Origin: Lachnospiraceae bacterium
GTDB taxonomy: Bacteria; Bacillota; Clostridia; Lachnospirales; Lachnospiraceae
DNA length: 64,000 nucleotides
Direction: 5' to 3'
Assembly (NCBI GenBank): GCA_009774215.1
Contig: VSNH01000005.1
Location: forward strand, 1 to 64,000
Below the pieces are notes generated by a model. It saw only the letters and a program-made list of their open reading frames with translations, ran no database searches and was not told the origin of the DNA. Numbering within the stretch: the first letter of the stretch is position 1; every line of letters starts with the position of its first letter. The translations under genes and the position numbers were made by a program. Positions 9,312-18,005 of this stretch are shown one piece after another.

Positions 9312-9340
9312 TTGACCAAATTATGGAATACATGTAAAAT
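9312..9340 (+). promoter_or_regulatory. Promoter of the FecR-CHASE2 signalling operon
   Basis: TTGACC at 9312 and TAAAAT at 9335, spaced by 17 bases. It lies about 95 bases upstream of the first gene. No other clear promoter is seen before 16232. Confidence 0.65.
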
Positions 9341-9434
9341 ATTATGGTAGAAATGGCGATAAATATTTTGTAAGTATGTGTATGTATCGTAAGAGTCGTT
9401 TAAGTTTTAGGTGTGAGAGCTGGAGGCGGTGAAT

Positions 9435-10685
9435 ATGTGCAGGAATTGGAAGAGGATTGCGGCGCTGGGACTGACGGTAATACTCGGATGTATGGCGCCC
9501 ATGAGTACGATGCTGGCGGCGGAAGACGGCACGGAGACGGAAGCGGTTGCGCCTTCCGACAGCGAAGCGGATCGGGAGGATGTGGATATTTCGCAGGGCG
9601 GGAACACGTCAGAGGAAGAGAGCGCTCCGGACGATGAGAGTGTGCCGGGAGAAGAAAATACGTCGGATGACGAGAACGCGTCGGAGGAAGAGAGCACCCC
9701 GGACGATGAGAATGCGCCGGGGGAAGAAAATGCGCCGGATGACGAGAATGTGCCGGAGGAAGACTCGACGGACGATGACGGCATGACCGGGGACGACGGC
9801 GAGGAAACACCGGGTGCGGAGGAAGAAGGGGAGGCCGGGGCGATACAGGGTGCGGGTATCCTGAGCGCGTCGGAGGCCGAGCCGACCGCGGAGACGGAAG
9901 CGGCAGGGGATCCTGAGAGTGTAAAAACGCCTGAGATCGTCATTACAAGAGACGGAAAGAACAGCACCTGCAGTCTGGGCGGTAAGATTACCTTTGAATA
10001 TGTCAATAATTGGGGGCAGCAGATTGATGTGTCTGCTGGTCAGAGCGATCAGAATGTTTCTGTTTTCTGGTTCAAGGATAATGTGACGGACATGGAAGCG
10101 GAAGCGAAGACGGAAGAGCAGATGGATTCATTGAATTGGAAAAAAAAAGAATCCGCGTCTGAAACCGTCCCTCTCGCGCCGGATGGAAATTATGTCATAT
10201 ATGTAAAAGTGGAGATTGGGAGTCAAAAATATTATGCCCGCTCCGGCGGTATCGTAGTGGACACCAAGTCTCCCGTCATAAAGGGCGTGGAGGCAGGAAA
10301 GGCCTATCAGGAGGGAACGCTGTTTCAGGTGGAGGATGCCAATCTGGATTATGTGCTGGTAAATGAGCAGCCGGTAACGCCCGAAAATGGGAATTATAAG
10401 GTGATTGCGAACGGCACGTCCTGCGTGATCCGGGCAAAGGACAAGGCCGGTAACGAGGAGACCTGCAGTATTACCGTATTCGGAACCGAGGCGCCGGAGC
10501 CGTCAGAACCGGAAACGCCGGAAGACAGTAATGTCATTTCCAAGAGCGGCGAGTATGCGCTGAAAGCGGGTGTGAAATATCATCTGGCAGAAGGGAAATG
10601 GAAATTGGACGGAGATAAGTCGGTTTATCCGGGCGGCAGAGATTTTTATGTAACGGCGGACGGCAGTTATAAATTTACAAAATAG
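9435..10685 (+). CDS. Secreted acidic repeat protein, function unknown
   Basis: A 416-residue exported protein. A signal peptide covers about residues 1-28, followed by AAED. A very acidic low-complexity region (about 30-150) contains a six-residue periodic repeat of Glu, Asp, Asn, Ser and Pro. A beta-rich, possibly Ig-like part follows from about 160, and the C-terminus (YALKAGVKYHLAEGKWKLDG) looks like a small sandwich domain. GGAGG lies eight bases before the ATG at 9435; a GTG at 9429 is too close to that site. It is the first gene of the signalling operon and may be an extracytoplasmic partner or spacer, but that is inference. No catalytic motif is seen. Confidence 0.75.
   Translation: MCRNWKRIAALGLTVILGCMAPMSTMLAAEDGTETEAVAPSDSEADREDVDISQGGNTSEEESAPDDESVPGEENTSDDENASEEESTPDDENAPGEENAPDDENVPEEDSTDDDGMTGDDGEETPGAEEEGEAGAIQGAGILSASEAEPTAETEAAGDPESVKTPEIVITRDGKNSTCSLGGKITFEYVNNWGQQIDVSAGQSDQNVSVFWFKDNVTDMEAEAKTEEQMDSLNWKKKESASETVPLAPDGNYVIYVKVEIGSQKYYARSGGIVVDTKSPVIKGVEAGKAYQEGTLFQVEDANLDYVLVNEQPVTPENGNYKVIANGTSCVIRAKDKAGNEETCSITVFGTEAPEPSEPETPEDSNVISKSGEYALKAGVKYHLAEGKWKLDGDKSVYPGGRDFYVTADGSYKFTK
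9612..9773 (+). repeat. In-gene tandem repeat coding for acidic hexapeptides
   Basis: Nine units of 18 bases code for hexapeptides such as EEESAP, DDESVP and GEENTS. They group into a 72-base higher-order unit present twice plus a partial third. Such arrays vary in length between strains by slippage. Confidence 0.8.
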
Positions 10686-10727
10686 TCTTACGGAAAATAA
10701 CAGTGAGCCGAAAGAGGGGCGTGTCAG

Positions 10728-12029
10728 ATGATGCAGAAAATGATAGCAAATAAGAAGATCGTAATTTGTGCCTGCGCCGCGGCGGCGGTGGCCATTGTGA
10801 CTGTAATTGCCTTGTTGGCGAATAGAGAGGAGACCTTCCGTTCCATCATGGTCTATGACGTGGAGGGAAGCGCCGTGATCGAGCGGGAGAGCGTGGGAGC
10901 CATGGATGCGGCGGAGAATTTGTATCTGGAATCCGGCGATCATGTGAGCGTAGCGGCAGATTCCAGTATGCGCATGAAGCTGGATGACGATAAGTATGTG
11001 ATGGCGGAGGCGGACACGGTCTTTGCCGTGGAGGCAGCGGGGACGGATGCGGATTCCGAAACGAAGATATCGTTGGAACAGGGCGCGATTACCAATGAGA
11101 TTCAGCATCCTTTGAGCGAGGGCTCCCGGTATGAGACTTCCACACCCAATTCCGTGATGGCGGTTCGCGGAACGATTTATCGTGTGGAATTATATGTGGA
11201 TGAAAATGGAGATCAGAATACAAAGCTGTGCTGTTTTCAGGGGAAGGTCGGAGCGACGCCCATTTTTCCGGACGGCGCTTACGGGGAAGAAGTTATGGTT
11301 CCCGCAGGCAGCGAGCTGATCATATACCAGGATGGAACGACAGGCGACGTCAAAGACATTGCCTATGATGAGCTCCCTGTGCTGGCAGTTGAGAACCTGC
11401 TCGGTATGATGGAAAACGGTCAGGATGTGACAGGCATCTCTGAGGACGCGTTGTCGAAGCTGGTTTCGAAGACGGAAAGTGCAGACGAGGCGACAGCGAA
11501 TGAGGCGGAACAGTCGGCGCAGAGTGTGACAGAGCAGACTTTGACAGCGGAAGCGGATGCGGAGAGCGAAGCGGATCAGGAGACTGACGCGCAGATACAT
11601 ACGGATTCGAAAACGGCGAAGAACGCGCCGGCGAAAGGAGCGGGAGAAAAGCCGAAGGCTCCTGCGCTTCAACCCAAGCCGGAACAGCCTGTGCCCAAGC
11701 CGAAAGCTCCGGAGATAAAGCCGCCTAAGGCAGCAGAGCCGTCGAACGGTGGTGATACGGGTAATGCAGAAGAGGGCTCTCAGGACGAAAATGAAGGAAA
11801 TAACGCCGACGAAGATAAATCGGATGACGATAAGAAGGACAAGAAGAAACCCTCAAAACCCAAGACTTACACGGTGACCTTTATGTATCAGGGCGAGGTA
11901 TTCGCGACACAGACCGTAAAGAGTGGGGAGAAGGCGGCGGCGCCCGTGCTTGTTCCGGCGCAGAGCGGCGCGTGGGATTTTGATTTTGCGACTAAGATCA
12001 AGGCGAACACGACGATATCCTGGAAATGA
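10728..12029 (+). CDS. Membrane-anchored FecR-domain protein with C-terminal B-repeat-like domain
   Basis: A 433-residue protein. One membrane segment at about residues 10-28 leaves the rest outside. Residues about 40-190 match the FecR fold (YLESGDHVSVAADSSMRMKL, then the TPNSVMAVRGT core near 140). A long Pro/Glu/Lys/Asp linker (about 250-375) would span the wall. The last 55 residues (YTVTFMYQGEVFATQTVKSG) resemble InlB B-repeat/Listeria-Bacteroides repeat modules. FecR domains in other phyla are often encoded beside CHASE2 sensors, as here with the next gene. A role as extracytoplasmic sensor partner is inferred. It is 42 bases downstream of the surface-protein gene. Confidence 0.8.
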   Translation: MMQKMIANKKIVICACAAAAVAIVTVIALLANREETFRSIMVYDVEGSAVIERESVGAMDAAENLYLESGDHVSVAADSSMRMKLDDDKYVMAEADTVFAVEAAGTDADSETKISLEQGAITNEIQHPLSEGSRYETSTPNSVMAVRGTIYRVELYVDENGDQNTKLCCFQGKVGATPIFPDGAYGEEVMVPAGSELIIYQDGTTGDVKDIAYDELPVLAVENLLGMMENGQDVTGISEDALSKLVSKTESADEATANEAEQSAQSVTEQTLTAEADAESEADQETDAQIHTDSKTAKNAPAKGAGEKPKAPALQPKPEQPVPKPKAPEIKPPKAAEPSNGGDTGNAEEGSQDENEGNNADEDKSDDDKKDKKKPSKPKTYTVTFMYQGEVFATQTVKSGEKAAAPVLVPAQSGAWDFDFATKIKANTTISWK

Positions 12030-12066
12030 CGGGAAGACAATCGAGAGGAACAATAGATAAAGAGCG

Positions 12067-13881
12067 ATGAAATATTTGAAAAAAATGAAAACGGCGGCGG
12101 TTACTGCCGCCGTTGTTCTGACTTCTCTGGCGTTTTTGTATTTTGGTACGGCGGGCTTTTGGGATATCGGGATATCCGACAGGCTGAACCAGCGGGAGAG
12201 CGTGACCAACAAGAAAATTTATATCATAGGGATCGACGATAAGACGCTGGAACAGTACGGCCCCGTTAACACATGGAGCAGGGAGATTCCGGCGAAGCTG
12301 GTGTCCCTGCTAAACGGCGCGGACGACGCGCGCCCGGCGGTGATCGGATTCGATGTAATCTACAGCGAGAAGGCAGACAGGGAGGCGGACGATTTGTTTG
12401 CTGCCGTCTGCGGGGAGGCGGGGAACGTGGTCGCCGCCATGAGTTTTTCCTTTAAGGAACAGCCCGAACAGGGGGCGGACGGCCGGATTGTCTACAATCC
12501 TTATCATGTGGATTATGTGATCGAGCCGTATGACAGTTTGAAGAACGGGGTTGCCCGTGGGTTCGCCAACACTTTTGTGGATGCGGACGGCTATGTGCGG
12601 CAGGCTATGGCCTATCTGGATTATGAGGGGGTAAGGGAGTACAGCCTCTCCTCTCAGGTTTACAGGATCTATCAGGAGAGCCGGGGAGAAGAAGCGGTTT
12701 TTCCGTCCGTTCATGGAAGAAATAACCGTTTCTATTTCACTTATTCAGGCAGACCGGGCGGTTACAGCATAGTCTCTATGGCGGATGTGCTGGACGGCAC
12801 GGTGAATCCTGCAATTTTTCAGGATGCGGTGGTGCTGGTGGGCGCTTACGCCGTGGGAATGCAGGACGCCTATATGCCGGCTATTGCCCACAACAGCCAG
12901 ATGTACGGGGTGGAAATTCATGCCAACATCATAGAGGCCATGTTGGAGGGGAAAACGCAGCTTCCGATACCGCCCCTTGTCTATGCGTTGGCGGCGGCGC
13001 TTTTGTGCGGTGTATTTTATCTGTGCAGTGAAAAAATGAGGATGCGGTATTCCACGGTTCTGCTTGCGGCGCTTGTCGCGCTTGATATCATTTTTGCAAA
13101 AGTAATGTACGGGAATGGCCGTATTGTTCCGGTGATTCTTCTGCCTGTCTGCCTGCTGGTCATTTATCTGGCACAGATGGCGCGCGGGTATCTGGCGGAA
13201 ATCATGAGAAGGCGACGCGTAGTCAATGTGTTCAAACAGTATGTGGCGCCCCAGGTAGTGGACAAGATCAGCAAGGATAAGGATTTTGAACTGGTGATCG
13301 GCGGGGAGAATCGCCATATTGCGGTGCTGTTCGTGGATATCCGGGGATTCACCACCATGTCGGAAAGTTTAAAGCCGGAGGAAGTGGTGGAAATTTTAAA
13401 TGAATATCTGGGGCTCACCACGCAGGCAATTTTTGACAACGGCGGGACGTTAGATAAGTTCGTGGGGGATGCGACCATGGCGGTCTTCAACGCGCCGTTT
13501 GATCTGGATGACTATATTTTCCGGGCGGTGGCTACCGCGTGGGACATGCAGGCGGGAGCGGAGGCGATTGCCGAAAAGTTCCGCGAAAGATACGGGAAGA
13601 GCGTGTCTTTTGGAATCGGCATCAATTGTGGCAATGCCGTCGTGGGAAATATCGGTTGTGACTTCCGGATGGACTATACGGCCATCGGGGATACTGTCAA
13701 TACGGCGGCAAGACTGGAGAGCAACGCGCGGCCCGGGCAGATACTGATCAGCAGCGAGGTCTATGAGGCGGTGAAGGACAGGGTGGAGGTGACACCCATC
13801 GGGGAGATTCCCTTGAAGGGAAAGAGCAAGGGTGTTTTTGTGTACCAAATAGATAGTGTTATGGCGGAGGATGGAAGATAA
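12067..13881 (+). CDS. CHASE2-domain class III adenylate/guanylate cyclase
   Basis: A 604-residue membrane protein. An N-terminal membrane segment (about 10-28) is followed by an extracytoplasmic CHASE2 domain (about 35-285), three membrane segments (about 300-375), and a class III cyclase domain (about 415-590). The two metal-binding aspartates are visible in VDIRGF (Asp424) and VGDATMAVF (Asp468). Lys464 in LDKFVGD and the DYTAIGDTVNTAARLE motif fit adenylate rather than guanylate cyclase. It lies 37 bases after the FecR gene and overlaps the RBS of the next gene. CHASE2 is a known sensory domain of unknown ligand. It probably converts an envelope signal into cAMP. Confidence 0.9.
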   Translation: MKYLKKMKTAAVTAAVVLTSLAFLYFGTAGFWDIGISDRLNQRESVTNKKIYIIGIDDKTLEQYGPVNTWSREIPAKLVSLLNGADDARPAVIGFDVIYSEKADREADDLFAAVCGEAGNVVAAMSFSFKEQPEQGADGRIVYNPYHVDYVIEPYDSLKNGVARGFANTFVDADGYVRQAMAYLDYEGVREYSLSSQVYRIYQESRGEEAVFPSVHGRNNRFYFTYSGRPGGYSIVSMADVLDGTVNPAIFQDAVVLVGAYAVGMQDAYMPAIAHNSQMYGVEIHANIIEAMLEGKTQLPIPPLVYALAAALLCGVFYLCSEKMRMRYSTVLLAALVALDIIFAKVMYGNGRIVPVILLPVCLLVIYLAQMARGYLAEIMRRRRVVNVFKQYVAPQVVDKISKDKDFELVIGGENRHIAVLFVDIRGFTTMSESLKPEEVVEILNEYLGLTTQAIFDNGGTLDKFVGDATMAVFNAPFDLDDYIFRAVATAWDMQAGAEAIAEKFRERYGKSVSFGIGINCGNAVVGNIGCDFRMDYTAIGDTVNTAARLESNARPGQILISSEVYEAVKDRVEVTPIGEIPLKGKSKGVFVYQIDSVMAEDGR

Positions 13882-13882
13882 A

Positions 13883-14776
13883 ATGAGCAGGCTGTATTTG
13901 GTTCCTGACAGGAAGGATATGAAGAGGATGTGTGCTCTGGCGGCGGAGTATGGCTGCTCGTTTGAGTATAACGAGTTCTATATGCCGAAGGTTATGGATG
14001 ATCCGGAAAGTCAGGAAGAGATTATCGCGGACTATCAAAAGTACAAAGGCGAATATATCGGGAAGGAGTCTGTGGCAAAGGGATTCCACGGGGACACCAT
14101 GCACGGGGCGTTTCTGGATGTGACGATTCACAGCGACGATCCCATGATCCGGGATGCCTCCATGCTGCGGGTGCGCCAGTCCATGGAGATTGCAAAGCGC
14201 ATGGGTTTGAAGGGCGTTGTATTCCACACGGGACGTCTGGCCGGGTTCCGGGCAGAGGGCTATCTGCGAAACTGGCGCGACAGAAACGAGGCGTTTTTCA
14301 GGGAGATTGCCGAACAATATCCCGCGCAGCAAATTTATATGGAGAACATGTTCGACGAGGCGCCGGATATTCTGGCGGGGCTTGCGGAGAGAATGCGGGA
14401 CGTGAAAAATTTCGGCGTATGTCTGGACTATGCTCACGCCATGCTCTCACGCTGTCCGGGGCGGGAATGGATTGAGACGCTGGCGCCTTATATCCGCCAT
14501 ATCCACATCAACGACAACGATTTACAGAACGACCTGCATTTGGCGGTGGGAGCGGGGAAGCTGGACTGGCAGGAGTTTGACGGGCTGATCAGACAGTGCC
14601 GGATAGAAGCGCCGGCGCTGGTGGAAGTAAACGGTTACGAAGCGCAGAGGGAATCGCTGCAATACATGAAGAGTCATGGGATTTATCCGATGGAAAGGGA
14701 GAAGGAAGTTCGCGTTCCTAAACATGGAACGCTTCGGAATGGAGGAAAAAATGCATCTGCAATACGAAGATTTTGA
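13883..14776 (+). CDS. Sugar phosphate isomerase/epimerase-like TIM-barrel protein
   Basis: A 297-residue protein of the AP-endonuclease-2/xylose-isomerase-like TIM-barrel superfamily. Likely metal-binding positions include MENMFD (Glu near 155), CLDYAHA (Asp and His near 185), HIHINDND (near 215) and a late Glu in LVEVNGYE. It starts two bases after the cyclase stop, with GGAAG five bases before the ATG at 13883; in-frame ATGs at 13856 and 13871 lack good sites. Its 3' end overlaps the HD-GYP gene by 26 bases, so it is part of the operon. The substrate is unknown; a link with cyclic-nucleotide signalling is not obvious. Confidence 0.75.
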   Translation: MSRLYLVPDRKDMKRMCALAAEYGCSFEYNEFYMPKVMDDPESQEEIIADYQKYKGEYIGKESVAKGFHGDTMHGAFLDVTIHSDDPMIRDASMLRVRQSMEIAKRMGLKGVVFHTGRLAGFRAEGYLRNWRDRNEAFFREIAEQYPAQQIYMENMFDEAPDILAGLAERMRDVKNFGVCLDYAHAMLSRCPGREWIETLAPYIRHIHINDNDLQNDLHLAVGAGKLDWQEFDGLIRQCRIEAPALVEVNGYEAQRESLQYMKSHGIYPMEREKEVRVPKHGTLRNGGKNASAIRRF

Positions 14777-16235
14777 AAAGATAATGGATATCGGCGTGCG
14801 CCTTTCCACGGAGAGGGACAGGAATCGGCTGCTTATGACCATTTTGGATAAAGGGATGGAGATTACAAACTGTGACGCGAGCACTCTGTATCTGTATGAG
14901 AAGGACGAACTGCATTTTAAGTTTATGAAGACGCTCTCCCAGGGAATCAGCAGGGGATTGGCGGGAGAAGTCATCGATCTGCCGCCTGTGCCGATGAAGG
15001 AGGAAAATGTGTGTTCCTATGCGGCGATCCACCGGGAGGTAGTGAATATTCCGGATGTGTATGCAAGCAGCCGTTTTGATTTCTCAGGACCCAGGCAGTA
15101 TGACAGCCTGACCGGATACTGCACGCAGTCGCAGCTTGTGGTGCCTTTGGCAAACAATGAGAATGAGCTGATCGGCGTATTACAGTTGATCAATGCCATG
15201 GATGAGGACGGCAGTGTGACCGCCTTCAATGAGGAGTATGAGATTATCATCCGTGCGCTGGGAGCCATCGCCGCCATCGAGCTGACGAATCTTTCCTATG
15301 TGGAAGCGTTAAAGACGCAGATTTATTCCTTTGTGGAGGCGCTCACAACGGCGCTGGAGGAGAGGACGCCATACAACGCTCTGCACACGAGGAATGTGGA
15401 AAAATACGCGAGCCTGTTGGCGGATTATATGACGGAGTTACATAGGGAGGGGAAGTGCGGGAAGTCCTTCGATCCGGCGAGAAAGGAACAGCTTATGCTG
15501 GCGGCGCTCATTCACGATATCGGCAAGATGGTGGTGCCCTTAAGCATTATGAATAAGGCCACCAGACTGGATACGCGGCTTGAAAAGGTGGACGACCGCT
15601 TTGCACTGCTTAAGGCGCTGTATGAGATTGATATGCTGCGGGGCCGGATCACCGAAGAAGAGTACGAGGCGGCGGCAGAAGATTTGGCGTCGGAGCTTGC
15701 CTTTATCCATAAAATGGATGTGATCGATTATGTGAGCGACGAGAACTGCGAGCATATCAGAAGACTTGCCGGAAAACAGCATGTCAGCGAAGACGGCCGG
15801 ACGCTTTCGTATCTGACGGACAAGGAGGCGGAAAGCCTGAGCATTCGAAGCGGTACGCTGACGGTACGGGAGCGAAAGGAGATGGAGAACCATGTGGTAA
15901 TGACCTCAAAGATTCTGGAAAAGGTGCAGTTTTATAAAGGATTTTCCATGGTTCCCAAGTGGGTGGGCGCTCATCACGAGTATCTGGATGGCAGCGGCTA
16001 CCCGAACGGATTGAAGGGGGACGAGCTTGATCTTGAGACAAGGCTGCTGACGGTGGTGGATATCTATGACGCGCTTGTGGCCACGGACAGGCCGTACAAG
16101 CAGCCGATCTCGCAGGGAAAGGCGATTCAGATACTGAAAGATATGGCAGAGAAGGGCAAGGTGGACTTGCAGCTTGTGGAGTGGCTGGATGAAGCGCTTA
16201 AGAAGGAAGCGGAGAAAATAGAGGAAAGAGGATGA
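14751..16235 (+). CDS. GAF and HD-GYP domain protein (probable cyclic-di-nucleotide phosphodiesterase)
   Basis: A 494-residue cytosolic protein. A GAF sensory domain covers about residues 20-180. An HD-GYP domain follows: IHDIGK near residue 255, and HHEYLDGSGYP near 408. An insert of about 80 residues separates the two halves of the HD-GYP motif set. HD-GYP proteins hydrolyse c-di-GMP (or related cyclic dinucleotides). GGAGG five bases before the ATG at 14751 decides the start over in-frame ATGs at 14676 and 14724. Its stop overlaps the start of a response-regulator gene as ATGA, so the two were translationally coupled before that gene was broken. Confidence 0.87.
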   Translation: MHLQYEDFEKIMDIGVRLSTERDRNRLLMTILDKGMEITNCDASTLYLYEKDELHFKFMKTLSQGISRGLAGEVIDLPPVPMKEENVCSYAAIHREVVNIPDVYASSRFDFSGPRQYDSLTGYCTQSQLVVPLANNENELIGVLQLINAMDEDGSVTAFNEEYEIIIRALGAIAAIELTNLSYVEALKTQIYSFVEALTTALEERTPYNALHTRNVEKYASLLADYMTELHREGKCGKSFDPARKEQLMLAALIHDIGKMVVPLSIMNKATRLDTRLEKVDDRFALLKALYEIDMLRGRITEEEYEAAAEDLASELAFIHKMDVIDYVSDENCEHIRRLAGKQHVSEDGRTLSYLTDKEAESLSIRSGTLTVRERKEMENHVVMTSKILEKVQFYKGFSMVPKWVGAHHEYLDGSGYPNGLKGDELDLETRLLTVVDIYDALVATDRPYKQPISQGKAIQILKDMAEKGKVDLQLVEWLDEALKKEAEKIEERG

Positions 16236-16390
16236 ATTTATATAAAATTCTTCTGGTGGAGGACGACGCTGAGATCAGCGACATGCTAAAAATTATCTGG
16301 AGACCAGGCAGTCAACGAAGAGAAAGGGATAGAACTTTTTTAGCGGATGGTTCTGCCATTCGCCTGCTGTTTCTATTACCCGGTCTGTGA
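16232..16390 (+). pseudogene. Response regulator, truncated after about 23 codons by an inserted block
   Basis: Translation from the ATGA overlap gives MNLYKILLVEDDAEISDMLK, the classical start of a receiver domain including the acidic pair (Glu10, Asp11, Asp12). From about codon 24 the sequence becomes the end of an IS256-type transposase fragment on the other strand, and the frame stops at 16390. The phosphoacceptor Asp and the output domain are absent. No continuation is seen at the other end of the inserted block. It was the last gene of the operon. The output of the intact regulator is unknown. Confidence 0.85.
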
Positions 16391-16754
16391 TATTGGAGAT
16401 CGTTTCATGGGATATTTCAAAACCATAGATATCCTCGATCGTATCGGCAATGTCCCTCTGGCTCATCCCCTTTGCATACATGGATAAAACTTTATCCTCA
16501 ATGCCGCTCCCATCTTTAGAACGCTTGGGAATGAGCTGTGGGTCAAATGCTCCATCCCTGTCACGGGGCGAGTCAATTTCTACTTCCCCCATGGAGTTTT
16601 TGATGCTTTTATGGGTATAGCCGTTTCTGCGGGTGGAAGTCTCTTTGTAACCGTGGTCATTTGTATCATAGCCAAGATGGCTGTTCATTTCCCCCTGAAG
16701 CATTGCTTCAAACATGGGCATTTCCCTCTGTCCGGCAAAGGTGCATACCTCCAA
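16293..16754 (-). mobile_element. IS256-family (mutator) transposase remnant
   Basis: The minus-strand frame gives about 140 residues closely matching the N-terminal-to-middle part of IS256 transposases: EMNSHLGYD, TRRNGYTHKS, GEVEIDSPRDRDG, IEDKVLSMYAKGMSQRDIAD and YPFLFVDC, where the first catalytic Asp lies. The frame then stops; the remaining DDE domain is missing. The N-terminal end is also lost, running into the HAD gene. No terminal inverted repeats are visible. This is a double-truncated fossil marking the left end of the thiamine block. Confidence 0.85.
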
Positions 16755-17374
16755 TCAAACAGATAACAGTCTGCAAGACCTTCCATTTCAATCCGGTGGC
16801 ATTCTGAATACTTGTCATATACACCGCAGGCAAGCATCCCTGCCCGCTTTGCGCTTTTTATCGCCGGAAGGACATCATCAAAGACAATGCAGTGCCTCGG
16901 CTGCACACCGACTTTATATGCTGCCAGTTCAAATACATCGGAATACTCTTTACCACGCAGGACTTCATCCGTGGAACATAAAGCATCAAATACTTCCGGC
17001 ACATTATTGTTCTTTAGACAGGGAATATATAACTTTTCGGGTAGTCCAGTAGCAACCGCAAGCTTAATGCCCGTGGCTTTCAGCCGCAGCAGGTAATTCA
17101 GTGCATGAGGCAACAGTCTGACATTATGGGCATATTCATACACTGCCATGTCGTTCCATTCCCTGACGATATTCTCTGTATCTTCAGACAGCCCGAATAC
17201 ATCAATCGTGTACTGTGCCGCCTCCTCAAAACTGCGGGCGCATATTTCTGTCACATAATTTCCCGGAACAGGTAAATGCCGTTTCTTTAGAAAAGAAATA
17301 TCTATATACTCCCATATATCCATTGAATCGAGAAGTGTTCCGTCCAAATCAAAAATTGCCGCTTCAAAGTTCAT
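16685..17374 (-). CDS. HAD-superfamily hydrolase, candidate thiamine monophosphate phosphatase
   Basis: A 229-residue HAD hydrolase. Motif I is FDLDGTLLD (residues 8-16), motif II the AVATG region (near 115), and motif IV VFDDVLPA (near 168). It overlaps thiE by 11 bases as the last gene of the thiamine operon. The operon encodes ThiE, which makes thiamine phosphate, and ThiN, which uses free thiamine, but no ThiL. A phosphatase dephosphorylating thiamine phosphate would bridge the gap; this is inference from context. The last 15-17 residues (from about PDRGK) are read out of the transposase remnant in another frame, so the natural C-terminus has been replaced. Confidence 0.8.
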   Translation of the reverse strand: MNFEAAIFDLDGTLLDSMDIWEYIDISFLKKRHLPVPGNYVTEICARSFEEAAQYTIDVFGLSEDTENIVREWNDMAVYEYAHNVRLLPHALNYLLRLKATGIKLAVATGLPEKLYIPCLKNNNVPEVFDALCSTDEVLRGKEYSDVFELAAYKVGVQPRHCIVFDDVLPAIKSAKRAGMLACGVYDKYSECHRIEMEGLADCYLFDWRYAPLPDRGKCPCLKQCFRGK

Positions 17375-18005
17375 TCACAGCCTCCTTTCCGAAAAACAGT
17401 GATTTTAAGTCGGCTGCCGATTTTTTTATATCAGGCTGGGCAATCACTGCGGAGACAACAGCCAGACCGTCAATCCCCATAGGCTGAAAAAGCATTGCAT
17501 TTTCCTTACTGATGCCCCCGATCACAACAATCGGTATATCAACTGCCTTACGGATTCTTCCAAGTTCCTCCATAGATACAAAGCCTGCATCCGGTTTTGT
17601 CCCCGTTGGAAACATAGCGCCCACGCCCAGATAATCAGCTCCGGCTTTTGCCGCATTTACAGCTTCCGCTGCGGAAACGGCAGAAACACCAAGCAGCATT
17701 TCTTTACCAATTACCTTCCGGGCAATATCTGCAGGAATATCCTTCTGCCCGATATGTACTCCGGCTGCGCCCACTGCCATAGCAATGTCGATACGGTCAT
17801 TTATGATAAGCGGTATGCCATATCTGTCAGTGATCTTTTTCATTTCCGATGCCAGTACATAAAAATCCAATGACAAAATCTCTTTTTCCCGGAGCTGCAC
17901 CATAGTACAGCCGCCAATGACGGCCTGCTCCACTGCTTCGCCTAAAGTTTTGGTACGCATGAGCATACGGTCTGTTACAAGGTATAAAGAATAATCAGGT
18001 TTCAT
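17364..18005 (-). CDS. thiE: Thiamine phosphate synthase ThiE
   Basis: A 213-residue TIM-barrel enzyme joining HMP pyrophosphate and thiazole phosphate to thiamine phosphate. Family signatures are VQLREK (near 38), GVHIGQKD (near 92), GVGAMFPTGTK (near 125) and the phosphate-binding VVIGGI (near 160). It overlaps thiD by one base and the HAD gene by 11 bases on the minus strand, so it belongs to the riboswitch-controlled operon. Confidence 0.95.
   Translation of the reverse strand: MKPDYSLYLVTDRMLMRTKTLGEAVEQAVIGGCTMVQLREKEILSLDFYVLASEMKKITDRYGIPLIINDRIDIAMAVGAAGVHIGQKDIPADIARKVIGKEMLLGVSAVSAAEAVNAAKAGADYLGVGAMFPTGTKPDAGFVSMEELGRIRKAVDIPIVVIGGISKENAMLFQPMGIDGLAVVSAVIAQPDIKKSAADLKSLFFGKEAVNEL

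Noticed and set aside
8089..9333. A 414-residue minus-strand ORF opposite metK
   Set aside because: Translation has no family motif, and the plus strand is a complete MetK behind its riboswitch. High GC at third positions keeps the antisense frame open.
9407..10006. Serine-rich and proline-rich minus-strand ORFs opposite the acidic repeat protein
   Set aside because: They are antisense readings of the Glu/Asp repeat; no start signals.
16293..16754. Intact transposase gene
   Set aside because: The frame stops just after the first catalytic Asp region, the N-terminus is lost, and no inverted repeats are found, so it is a remnant.
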